Shown in pieces: positions 8,691 to 16,155 of a stretch of 64,000 nucleotides of DNA (position 1 is its first letter; each line of letters begins with the position of its first letter). Under the pieces are notes generated by a model that worked only from the letters and a program-made list of their open reading frames with translations, searched no databases and was not told the DNA's origin. The stretch comes from Bin5 sp965218625 (lineage in GTDB: Bacteria > Chloroflexota > Anaerolineae > Caldilineales > Caldilineaceae). The stretch covers positions 620,001 to 684,000 of the forward strand of contig CBDCLG010000020.1 in the NCBI GenBank assembly GCA_965218625.1, in the 5' to 3' direction. The position numbers were made by a program, and so were the translations under genes.

Positions 8691-9185
8691 ATAAAAGGCG
8701 ATTCGACTGCCGTCCGATGACCAGGTGGGCACATAGTCGTTGGCGGGATGATCGGTCAGGCGTGTGACGCCGGTACCGTCGGCGTTCATCACGTAGATTT
8801 CATTGTTGCCGTTACGCTCGGAATTGAACGCAATTCTGCGGCCGTCCGGGGACCAGGCAGGCTCCCAGTCCTGGGCGGGATGGTCGGTAAGACGGGTAAG
8901 CCCTGACCCGTCTGTGTTGATCACGTAGATCTCTGCCTGCCTGTTTCGGCCGGAGGAAAAGGCGATCCTGCTTCCGTCGGGCGACCAGACGGGGAACCAG
9001 TCATTTGCCGAGTCGTAGGTTAGTCGGGTCACCTGGGAGCCGTCCAGGTTCATCACGTAGATATCTTCACCCCCGCTGGGGTCTGAATTGAACGCGATGC
9101 GGGTACCATCCGGCGACATTGATGGGTACTCGTCAACCGCCGGGTCGTCGGTCAGGCGGGTGACGTTTGAGCCGTCCGCATCCAT
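8667..9185 (-). CDS. PD40 repeat fragment (third segment of the broken gene)
   Basis: This 172-residue frame holds about four PD40 blades. The start drawn here (ATG, at MDADGS) lies inside a blade; in-frame bases upstream continue as ERIVFSSDRDG, so the true 5' part is the preceding segment, which reads in another phase. The switch lies near 9240 beside a GGGG run, where one missing base would restore a single frame. At its 3' end the frame stops after SERDGNA, where EIYVMN would normally follow; that text is present in a shifted phase. It is best read as a piece of the 12110-5854 gene, not a separate protein. Confidence 0.6.
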   Translation of the reverse strand: MDADGSNVTRLTDDPAVDEYPSMSPDGTRIAFNSDPSGGEDIYVMNLDGSQVTRLTYDSANDWFPVWSPDGSRIAFSSGRNRQAEIYVINTDGSGLTRLTDHPAQDWEPAWSPDGRRIAFNSERNGNNEIYVMNADGTGVTRLTDHPANDYVPTWSSDGSRIAFYSERDGNA

Positions 9186-10147
9186 GACGAACAGGTCAAC
9201 GTTTCCGTCGCGGTCGGAGGAAAAGACGATTCGCTCCCCTGCGGCGACCAGGAGGGTTGTGCATCGGTATCCGGCTGGTCGGTGAGGCGCGTGACGCCGG
9301 AACCGTCGGCGTTCATCACGTAGATGTCAATATTTCCCCCGCGTTCGGAGACAAACGCAATGCGCTCGGATGCGGCGGTTAAGGCCGCCGAAACTCTTGC
9401 CTCGACGTGGAGCACGTGAATCTCAAAGTCTCCGTCGCGATTCGAAGTGAACGCCAGGCGGCTGCCGTCCGGCGACCAGGTCGGGTCCATCTCGATGGCC
9501 GGGCTGTCGGTGAGGCGAACGACGTTCGACCCGTCTTTGTCCATCAGGTAGATCTCCAGGTTGCCGTCGCGGTTAGAGAGGAAGGCAAATCGGCTGCCGT
9601 CGGGCGACCAGATTGGAGGCCAATCTTCGGCCGGGTTGTCCGTCACACGCAAGACCTCCGACCCGTCCGCGTTCATCACGTAGATCTCCTGGTTCCCGTC
9701 CCGGTCGGAGACGAACGCGATGCGGCCGCCGTCCGGCGACCAGATGGGCGCCCAATCGGCTGCTGGGTCGACAGTCAGGCGGGTGACATTGGAGCCGTCA
9801 ATATTCATCACGTAGATGTCGTCTTGCCCTTTTCGCGCAGAAACGAAGGCGATACGGCTGCCATCGGGCGACCAATTGGGCGCGACATCCCAAGCGTCGT
9901 TGTCGGTGAGGCGGGTGGCGTCAGAACCGTCGGTCTTCATCACATAGACTTCCGGGTTGCCGTCTCGGTCGGAGACGAACGCCATCAGGCTGCCATCGGG
10001 CGACCACGAAGGCCCCGCCTCTCCAGCGTCGTTGTCGGTGAGGCGGATGACGTCAGAACCGTCGACGTTCATCAGGTAGATGTCGCCGGCACCATCGCGA
10101 TCGGAAACGAAGGCGATGCGGTCGCCCAGCGGTGACCAGGTGGGCAC
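9152..10147 (-). CDS. PD40 repeat fragment (second segment of the broken gene)
   Basis: The 331-residue frame begins at a GTG inside a blade (upstream in phase: RLTDDPAHDA). It carries six full blades, a linker (VEARVSAALTAAS), and the first blades of the next propeller. The last 30 or so residues after SWSPQG are out of phase and are not real protein. The upstream phase change near 10,200 needs a one-base shift from the segment that carries the signal peptide. With the other segments it would build one secreted protein of roughly 2,080 residues. Confidence 0.65.
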   Translation of the reverse strand: MPTWSPLGDRIAFVSDRDGAGDIYLMNVDGSDVIRLTDNDAGEAGPSWSPDGSLMAFVSDRDGNPEVYVMKTDGSDATRLTDNDAWDVAPNWSPDGSRIAFVSARKGQDDIYVMNIDGSNVTRLTVDPAADWAPIWSPDGGRIAFVSDRDGNQEIYVMNADGSEVLRVTDNPAEDWPPIWSPDGSRFAFLSNRDGNLEIYLMDKDGSNVVRLTDSPAIEMDPTWSPDGSRLAFTSNRDGDFEIHVLHVEARVSAALTAASERIAFVSERGGNIDIYVMNADGSGVTRLTDQPDTDAQPSWSPQGSESSFPPTATETLTCSSWMRTAQTSPA

Positions 10148-12110
10148 GGCATCGTGTGCGGGATCGTCGGTGAGGCGAACCGGGGTTGCCTCCAGACCAG
10201 GCCCAATTGCCCGCCGATGCCAGCGACGAAAAGTCGATTTCCTCGACGTTCAGCAGGTAGATCTCGGCGTTGCCAGTGTGTTCGGAAGAAAAGGCGATGC
10301 GGCTTCCGTCCGGTGACCAGATTGGAAGCATTTCGTTAGCGGAATAATCGGTTAGAGAGACGACGCCGGACCCATCCTCGTTCATCACGTAAACGTCGAG
10401 GCTCCCGCCGCGATCAGAGGAGAAAAGTATGCGGCTGCCATCCGGCGACCATGTAGGATTCCAGTCGATGGCAAGGTCGTTGGTCAGACGGGAAACGTCC
10501 GAGCCGTCCGCTCCCATGGTGTAGATTTCCAAGTTGTCATCGCGCGCCGAGACAAATGCGATGCGGCTGCCGTCCGGCGACCAGGCGGGGGACCGATCAC
10601 CGGCGGGATCGTCGGTTACGCGAGTCAGGCCGGATCCGTCACTGTTCACCACGTATATGTCTTGTTGACCATCACCCAGGGAAGTAAATGCAATTCGAGC
10701 GCCGTCGGGTGACCAGGCCGGCTCGGATTCGTCTGAAGGAAGGTCTGTGAGGCGGATGACGCCGGTGCCGTCGGCGTTCATCACATAGATCTCGTAATTC
10801 CCGTCGCGGTCCGACTGAAACGCTATATGGGTTCCATCAGCAGACCAGGAAGGGTAACGGTCTGTAGCAGGATGGTCTGTGAGGCGGGTAACGCCGCTAC
10901 CGTCGGCGTTCATCACATAAATCTCTCTATTCCCATCACGGTCCGATTGAAATGCCAACTGGCTGCCGTCCGGCGACCATGAAGTAGCCAATTCCAGCGC
11001 GGGACTGTCTGTGATACGGGTGAGCACGAATTCACCGACGCCTGTACCCGTGCTTTCCTCAGTCCCGATTGCCTGTGGAAGCGGACTGCCGCGGGGATTC
11101 CAGAAGGGGCCGGAATCAAAGGCGGGATGGCCTGTGAGAAGGCGGACATTTGAACCGTCTACATTCATCGAGTAGATTTCGAACATGTCGTCGTCGAAGG
11201 TGGAGAAGACTATCAGGTCGGACCCGGGAGACCAGGTGGGGAAGAGCTCGTGTTCAGGCGTGTCGGTAAGGCGCGTGAGGTCGGAACCGTCAGGATTCAT
11301 CGTGTAGACTTCGTAGTTGCCGTCGCGTTTGGAGGTAAACGCGATGTGGCCGCCGTCAGGTGACCAGAACGGGAGGATATCCTCTGCAGGATGGTCGGTG
11401 AGGCGGGTGACGCCGCTACCGTCGGCGTTCATCAGGTAGATCTCATCGTTCCCGTCCCGGTCTGAGACAAAAAGAAGGCGGGAGCTGTCCGGCGACCAAC
11501 TGGGGAACTGATCGTGCGCCGGGCTGCGCGAAATCTGGAAGACTTCGGTCCCGTCGGTATTCATCACGAAAATATCAGCATTCCCGTTGGGGTCGGACAT
11601 GTAGGCGATGCGGCTGCCGTCGGGTGACCAGGAAGGATGCGAACTCACATCCGGGCTGTCGGTGAGCTGGGTGACGCCCGAACCGTCGACGTTCATCAGG
11701 TAGAGGTCGGCGCTGCCACCGCGGTCGGAGGTAAAAGCGATCTGACTGCCGTCAGGCGACCAGGAGAGATAGGAATCGTCGGCAGGGTGGTTGGTCAGAC
11801 GGGTAAGACCGCTGCCGTCAGGGTTCATCAGGTAGATCTCGTAATCGCCGTCACGTGTGGAGAAGAAGGCGATCAGACCGGGCGACCCGGAATCAGAGTC
11901 AGCGTCCGCTTCCTGCGCTGACGCAGTGACGGTTGTGAGCGCCAGAAACGCGACTGCCAGCGCAAAGCAGAACGAAAGGCGCGTCAGCTTTATCTGGCAA
12001 TTCCAGGACGATGGACGGCATTTCGCCTGGTCGCGGATTCGGGCCGCCGCAGGAACAGGCGCCCTCTTGGCGTGGCCGGCAATTTCTGAAGCGTTTCTAA
12101 GGCTGAACAT
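10053..12110 (-). CDS. Secreted PD40/TolB-like propeller protein, N-terminal segment
   Basis: The start is placed at ATG 12110, giving MFSLRN and then a clear signal peptide (hydrophobic core before TASAQE). After an acidic Asp/Ser linker come two groups of six PD40 blades, split by a Gly/Thr linker near 11,070, which is the blade number of the TolB propeller. The blades end at VEEIDFSSLASAG near 10,215; the 50 or so residues after that are out of phase. The protein is therefore exported and its propellers should sit outside the membrane, where such repeats usually bind proteins or polymers. A GAGGGGG stretch about 10 bases before the ATG can serve as ribosome site. No enzyme motif is seen. 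Confidence 0.75.
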   Translation of the reverse strand: MFSLRNASEIAGHAKRAPVPAAARIRDQAKCRPSSWNCQIKLTRLSFCFALAVAFLALTTVTASAQEADADSDSGSPGLIAFFSTRDGDYEIYLMNPDGSGLTRLTNHPADDSYLSWSPDGSQIAFTSDRGGSADLYLMNVDGSGVTQLTDSPDVSSHPSWSPDGSRIAYMSDPNGNADIFVMNTDGTEVFQISRSPAHDQFPSWSPDSSRLLFVSDRDGNDEIYLMNADGSGVTRLTDHPAEDILPFWSPDGGHIAFTSKRDGNYEVYTMNPDGSDLTRLTDTPEHELFPTWSPGSDLIVFSTFDDDMFEIYSMNVDGSNVRLLTGHPAFDSGPFWNPRGSPLPQAIGTEESTGTGVGEFVLTRITDSPALELATSWSPDGSQLAFQSDRDGNREIYVMNADGSGVTRLTDHPATDRYPSWSADGTHIAFQSDRDGNYEIYVMNADGTGVIRLTDLPSDESEPAWSPDGARIAFTSLGDGQQDIYVVNSDGSGLTRVTDDPAGDRSPAWSPDGSRIAFVSARDDNLEIYTMGADGSDVSRLTNDLAIDWNPTWSPDGSRILFSSDRGGSLDVYVMNEDGSGVVSLTDYSANEMLPIWSPDGSRIAFSSEHTGNAEIYLLNVEEIDFSSLASAGNWAWSGGNPGSPHRRSRTRCRAHLVTAGRPHRLRFRSRWCRRHLPDERRRF

Positions 12111-12564
12111 GGAAGGACCCCCTCGCCAGAGCAGCACGGGCGTTTGACGGCAACGGCTGACAAGAGGAGCACGATGATGAAGTTCTTGGGCTTGTCCAAC
12201 GAATGGGATGGAGGCGTCCGTAACGGCATTTGGCCGGCGTGCAGCACCAAGCGAAAACAGTGCCGGCGCCAATGCAGATCGAAATCGATGCGAAGCGGAT
12301 GCGAGAATAGAGGTTGGCGACCATGTGACGCCTTATCACCAGTGGTGAGTGGCCGGCCGCAAGTGGAGGGAGCACTCCGGGCCACTGCTTGCGCGGCGGG
12401 CCCTGGTCGTGCAAAGTTCTCGATTGAACTGCGGTCCCGTGTATCGTCAGGACCGCCCGTCTTCGATTGGCGGGGAACGAATCTCAAGTTTCAGGCTGCG
12501 ACAACCATGTAAGCGCAAAGCATCTTATCATAGCCGCAAGGGGCTGGCAATAGGTTTCGGAATG
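12111..12564. other. Intergenic region upstream of the PD40 gene
   Basis: These 454 bases separate the small zincin gene from the PD40 gene. Apart from a short inverted repeat (12336-12348) I see no gene, terminator T-run or clear promoter. It probably holds the PD40 promoter. Confidence 0.4.
12336..12348. promoter_or_regulatory. Short inverted repeat upstream of the PD40 gene
   Basis: TCACCA-G-TGGTGA is a perfect 6-base inverted repeat about 225 bases before the PD40 start. It could bind a dimeric regulator; chance is also plausible at this length. Confidence 0.22.
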
Positions 12565-12945
12565 TCAGTAGGCACCGATTTCGGTGAGGCGATCATCGTC
12601 GATGCCGAAGTGGTGCGCGATCTCGTGGCGCACGACCCGCTGCACAAGTTCAACGACGTCCTGCTCGCTGCGGCAACGCATGAGAATCGGCCGGCGGTAT
12701 ATGCTGATCTTATCCGGCATGACCAGGTTGTAGCCGTGTGTGCGCTCTGTTTGCGGGATGCCCTGGTACAGCCCGAGGAGATTGGACCGCTTGCGCACCC
12801 CCACCGATTCGAGGACAGCGCGGTCTGGCCACTCCTCGACGACGATGGCGACGTTCTCCAGGAACTGGAGAAGCTCGTCTGGCAAATCTTCAATTGCGCT
12901 GAGAACCAGCTCGTCAAACCGATCAGGTTGCGCGTACGGCTTCAT
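12565..12945 (-). CDS. Small zincin-like metallopeptidase family protein
   Basis: The 126-residue protein matches the compact zincin family (DUF1025 type) in length and layout. Its C-terminal helix contains HEIAHHFGID, so H107, E108 and H111 form the HExxH zinc site and an Asp at 116-118 is the likely third ligand. It has no signal peptide and probably acts in the cytosol. Members are found widely in actinobacteria and Chloroflexota, but their substrates are not known. It lies just downstream of the triple-repeat lipoprotein gene on the same strand (17-base gap) and is probably co-transcribed. Confidence 0.85.
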   Translation of the reverse strand: MKPYAQPDRFDELVLSAIEDLPDELLQFLENVAIVVEEWPDRAVLESVGVRKRSNLLGLYQGIPQTERTHGYNLVMPDKISIYRRPILMRCRSEQDVVELVQRVVRHEIAHHFGIDDDRLTEIGAY

Positions 12946-12962
12946 CTGGCTGCTTCACGTCC

Positions 12963-14063
12963 CTATTCGCCGCCTTCGGCCTCCTGGCTGCACTGCACGA
13001 GCGGACCTTCGGGGTCAACCCCGGCACGAAAGTCAAAAGAAATGTCTCCGCTCTCGAGCACGATGCGGTAGCCCGGCGTAATTACCTGCGCGTACATCGT
13101 GTCCGGCTCAGGACAGCCCAGGCTTGTATCGCTCCACTCAACCTCCTGGGTACTGACCACCGAGATCTCGCCGAGCGCGGCGCCGGTCGCCTCCACCATC
13201 TCCTCCTTGGCCCGCTCAATCAGGCGCGCCAAAACGATGTCCTCTACGCCGCCAAGGGGCGCGATCGCGCCACCCAATTGGGTTTCCCCCGCTGCCGGCG
13301 CGCCTTCCAGGCATTGTACGAGCGGGCCTTCAGGGTCGGTCCCAGTGTGATAGTCGTAGGCGCTGCCGCCGCTTTCCAGGACGATCAGGTAGCCCGGCGT
13401 GATCACCTGCGCGTACATGGTGTCCGGCTCAGGACAGCCCAGGCTCGAATCGCTCCACTCGACCTCCTCCGCGCTGACGACAGTGATTTCGTCGGCCACT
13501 GCGTCGGTCGCCTGCACCAGGTCGGCAATGGCCCGTTCAGTCAGGCGCGGCAATGTTTGATCGTCAAGCAAATCAACTGCTCCTTCGGCCGGACCGATTT
13601 CAACGAGGTCCGTGCCTGCGGGCACGCCCTCTTCCGTACATTGGACGAGCGGCCCTTCGGGTTCGATTCCAGTGTGATAGTCGTAGGTGTCGCCGCCGCT
13701 CTCCAGCACGATGACGAAACCCGGGGTGATCACCTGTGCGTACATCGTATCCGGCTCCGGGCAGCCGAGGCTTGCATCGCCCCACTCAACCTCTTCAGTG
13801 CTGATAACGGCAATCTCGCCGGCCCCTGCGTTGGTCGTCTGTACCAAGTCCTCTCTGGCCCGTTCGATCAGGCGCGCCAGCGTTGCGTCCTCTTCCAATC
13901 GCGGTTCTTCGGTTGCCAAGGGGGTCGGGACTGGCGGCGTGCCGAAGAACCTGTCGAATACGCAGCCGCTCAACGCAAGCGGCGCGATCAGCAACATGAC
14001 GCAGATCAACGCGAAACGCGACCGCAAACGATAGATGGTACCTTCCTCTGAACTCGCGGACAC
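12963..14063 (-). CDS. Lipoprotein with three tandem 81-residue repeats
   Basis: The 366-residue protein has a lipoprotein signal ending in LALSGC (Cys34). It then repeats one 81-residue unit three times, at about 62-142, 171-251 and 278-358. Each unit runs LARLIERA, an 'EVEW' strand, SLGCPEPDTMYAQVITPG, a beta hairpin ending in DYHTG or similar, and PEGPLVQC. The two Cys per unit (for example C101 and C142) are placed to form a disulfide outside the cell. Single copies of the SLGCP...YAQ...TPG motif occur in many exported proteins of unknown function. Linkers of 28 and 26 residues rich in Gly, Ala and acidic residues separate the units. Confidence 0.75.
   Translation of the reverse strand: MSASSEEGTIYRLRSRFALICVMLLIAPLALSGCVFDRFFGTPPVPTPLATEEPRLEEDATLARLIERAREDLVQTTNAGAGEIAVISTEEVEWGDASLGCPEPDTMYAQVITPGFVIVLESGGDTYDYHTGIEPEGPLVQCTEEGVPAGTDLVEIGPAEGAVDLLDDQTLPRLTERAIADLVQATDAVADEITVVSAEEVEWSDSSLGCPEPDTMYAQVITPGYLIVLESGGSAYDYHTGTDPEGPLVQCLEGAPAAGETQLGGAIAPLGGVEDIVLARLIERAKEEMVEATGAALGEISVVSTQEVEWSDTSLGCPEPDTMYAQVITPGYRIVLESGDISFDFRAGVDPEGPLVQCSQEAEGGE
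12990..13880 (-). repeat. Three tandem coding repeats in the lipoprotein gene
   Basis: Three copies of a 243-base unit are separated by about 80 bases each. They encode nearly identical SLGCPEPDTMYAQVITPG segments, so they arose by internal duplication and stay under selection. Confidence 0.8.
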
Positions 14064-14171
14064 AGCAATTCCCCGTGTGTGATCAAGGTACCAGGAAAGG
14101 AAGAGGCGAAGCCGGACTGCCTCTTACCACCCTGTTGTTGTCAAGAAAGGCGAGTTCGCTTCCACGATTCG

Positions 14172-14423
14172 CTAGTACGCCATCCGGACCAGCAGGTCCT
14201 GCAAGATGCCCAAAGCGATGAAAACGACAATCGGCGAGATATCGATCATGCCGATGGGCGGGATCAGCTTGCGCGCCGGCTCCAGCACCGGATCCGTCAC
14301 CTGAAAGAGCATCTGCACGATCGGATGATAGGGGTCCAGGTTGGGGATCCACGTGATCAGGATGCGGATCAGGAGGACGAAAGTGTAAATCTGGAGTACA
14401 CGGGCCAAGAGCAAAAAGATCAC
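14172..14423 (-). CDS. YggT family membrane protein
   Basis: The 83-residue protein has two hydrophobic segments (about 1-22 and 60-80) and between them the family pattern ILITWIP...DP.L.P.R..IPP.G..D. YggT proteins are small inner-membrane proteins often encoded after yggS and proC and linked to osmotic tolerance or cell division; the mechanism is not known. It stands directly downstream of proC on the same strand, matching the usual yggS-proC-yggT order. Confidence 0.88.
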   Translation of the reverse strand: MIFLLLARVLQIYTFVLLIRILITWIPNLDPYHPIVQMLFQVTDPVLEPARKLIPPIGMIDISPIVVFIALGILQDLLVRMAY

Positions 14424-14481
14424 AACGGCTCCTTACGCTATTGTATTCGCACTGTCCGGGCGGCAGTTGGATTCCCGGTTG

Positions 14482-15300
14482 CTAGCCACCACCCAGTTCC
14501 CGGCTGCGGCGATAGGCAGCATCCACGGCTTCGATCAGGGCGGCGCGCACGCGGGCGCGCTCCAGAACGAGCGTGCCGGCGGCTGTCGTACCCGCCGGGC
14601 TGGTGACGCGATTGCGCAGGTCCGCCGGATGTAGACCGCTCTGGCGCATCAGCTCCACGCTGCCCGCCACCGTTTGCAGTACCATCTGCTGCGCCTGTTC
14701 CCGACTGAAACCGATATGCACGCCGGCGTCGATCAGGGCCTCAAACAGCAGATAGACAAAGCCCGGCCCGGAGCCGCTCAACCCCGTGGCCATGTCGAGA
14801 TAGTGCTCGTCCGCGGCGTAAATCGCCTCACCCATGGCTTCCAGGATCGTTTGCGCGCGGGCGCGGTCGGTATCACTCACGGCGGCGGTGTCGGTCCACA
14901 CGGTCATGCCCTGGCCCACTTGCGCCGGCGTGTTGGGCATCGAACGCACGATCTTCTCGTGGCCGAGGCCGTCGCGCAGCGTCCCAATCTGCACACCCGC
15001 CATGATACTGAGTACGAGCGCAGGCGGGGGAAGGTTGCTCTTGAGGTCCGTGAGTATGGCCTCCAGCACCTGCGGCTTCACCGCCAGGACGACGACCGAG
15101 GCAGCGATAACAGCGCGTGCATTGTCGGTTTCGGTCGCCACGCCGTATGCGCTGTGCAGCTGTTCACGGCGGGCTGGCACCGGTTCTGACACACAGATCT
15201 GCGCCGGCTTCAGCAGCCCTTTACCCAGCAGAGAGCCGATGATCGCCTCTCCCATGGCGCCGCCGCCGATAAACGTAACTCTACCCTCTAACTCGCTCAT
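14482..15300 (-). CDS. proC: Pyrroline-5-carboxylate reductase
   Basis: ProC reduces 1-pyrroline-5-carboxylate to proline with NAD(P)H, the last step of proline synthesis. The 272-residue protein starts with VTFIGGGAMGEAI, the Rossmann GxGxMG motif, and later has VLAVKPQ, SIMAG, RSMPNTPA and a C-terminal GLSGSGPGF...LRNRVTSPAGTTAAG, which are all ProC signatures. Its ATG overlaps the stop of yggS by 4 bases, so the two are translationally coupled. The earlier enzymes, ProB and ProA, are encoded 43 kb away in this window. Confidence 0.96.
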   Translation of the reverse strand: MSELEGRVTFIGGGAMGEAIIGSLLGKGLLKPAQICVSEPVPARREQLHSAYGVATETDNARAVIAASVVVLAVKPQVLEAILTDLKSNLPPPALVLSIMAGVQIGTLRDGLGHEKIVRSMPNTPAQVGQGMTVWTDTAAVSDTDRARAQTILEAMGEAIYAADEHYLDMATGLSGSGPGFVYLLFEALIDAGVHIGFSREQAQQMVLQTVAGSVELMRQSGLHPADLRNRVTSPAGTTAAGTLVLERARVRAALIEAVDAAYRRSRELGGG

Positions 15301-16013
15301 TCGTACTCCCTGTGGCCGAAGATCGCGGTGCCGACCCGGATAATTGTCGCGCCCTCCTCGATGGCAACTTCGAAATCAGCGGTCATGCCCATCGATAGTT
15401 GCGACCACGCGGCCTGCGGATAGTTCGCCGCAGGATAGATCCGCCGAACATCCTCCAGGAGGCAGCGTAGTTCCCGGAAAAAGGGCCGCGCCTCTTCAGG
15501 GTCGGCCACGAATGGCGCCATCGTCATCAGTCCGCAGTAGCGCAGCGCCGGCAGCTCCAGCAGTTCGGGCAGCGCGGACTTCAGGCTCGAAGGCGAGAAG
15601 CCGTGCTTGCTCTCTTCGCCGCTGACGTTGACCTCCAGCAGGACCTCAAGCGTCCGACCCGCTTCGGCGGCCTGCCGGCTCAGGCGCTGCGCGATCTTGA
15701 GACGGTCAACCGCGTGAATCAGTGCGAGCGGTCCCAGCGCCAGTTTCGTCTTGCGGCTCTGAATCGTGCCGATCGCGTGCCAGCGGATGGTGCCCAGCCC
15801 GGCCGCGGCCGCGGCATCAACCTTCTCCACCAGCTCTTCCAGCCGGTTCTCGCCAAAGTCGATCTGCCCCGCATCGGCGGCCTCGGCGATCAGCGCGAGC
15901 GGCATGGTCTTGCTCACCGCCACGAGCGTGATCTCATCGGGCAAACGCTGCGCACGCCGCGCGGCCGCGGCCATGCGCGCCTCCACTTTGCGCAGATTGT
16001 CAGCAATCGTCAT
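15297..16013 (-). CDS. YggS family pyridoxal-phosphate homeostasis protein
   Basis: The 238-residue protein is a PLP-binding TIM-barrel of the YggS/PLPBP type. The PLP lysine is K35 in LVAVSKTMP. Other signatures are IDFGENRLEEL, WHAIGTIQSRK, LEVNVSGEESK, GLMTMAP and SMGMTADFEVAI near the end. Such proteins buffer free PLP and affect amino-acid pools rather than catalyse a known reaction. It is the first gene of the yggS-proC-yggT operon, with a promoter about 40 bases upstream. Confidence 0.94.
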   Translation of the reverse strand: MTIADNLRKVEARMAAAARRAQRLPDEITLVAVSKTMPLALIAEAADAGQIDFGENRLEELVEKVDAAAAAGLGTIRWHAIGTIQSRKTKLALGPLALIHAVDRLKIAQRLSRQAAEAGRTLEVLLEVNVSGEESKHGFSPSSLKSALPELLELPALRYCGLMTMAPFVADPEEARPFFRELRCLLEDVRRIYPAANYPQAAWSQLSMGMTADFEVAIEEGATIIRVGTAIFGHREYE

Positions 16014-16050
16014 GGCAATGCGTCACGCTATCACGAACAGGACAGACCTT

Positions 16051-16080
16051 ATTGTCGCCAAATGTTCTGATTTCGTCCAA
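16051..16080 (-). promoter_or_regulatory. Probable sigma70-like promoter of yggS-proC-yggT
   Basis: TTGGAC and GACAAT stand 18 bases apart on the minus strand, about 40 bases before the yggS ATG. Confidence 0.4.
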
Positions 16081-16155
16081 TCGGATCATTCAACTGCCTG
16101 CGCGCAACACAGAAGCCGGTTCACACCCACCTGCAAAGTAAGGTGCCCGCGCGTC

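Larger units (their letters stand above)
5870..11900 (-). repeat. Tandem coding repeats (~129 bp units) of PD40 blades
   Basis: About 43 copies of a roughly 129-base unit encode PD40 blades across three reading-frame segments. The DNA keeps recognisable copies of the WSPDGSRIAF and EIYVMNADGS coding stretches. The copies differ by many substitutions, so this is an old protein repeat rather than a recent satellite. Breaks in the pattern near 11.07, 10.23, 9.40, 8.6, 7.52 and 6.69 kb divide it into seven blocks. Confidence 0.85.

Noticed and set aside
5870..11900. Regular 129-base periodicity considered as CRISPR or satellite DNA
   Set aside because: The repeats are coding, diverged, and have no identical direct repeats with unique spacers.
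9407..12147. Long open frames on the plus strand opposite the PD40 genes
   Set aside because: They repeat VRTVDVHQVD-type text that is only the reverse reading of the blade repeats; no start sites or known domains.
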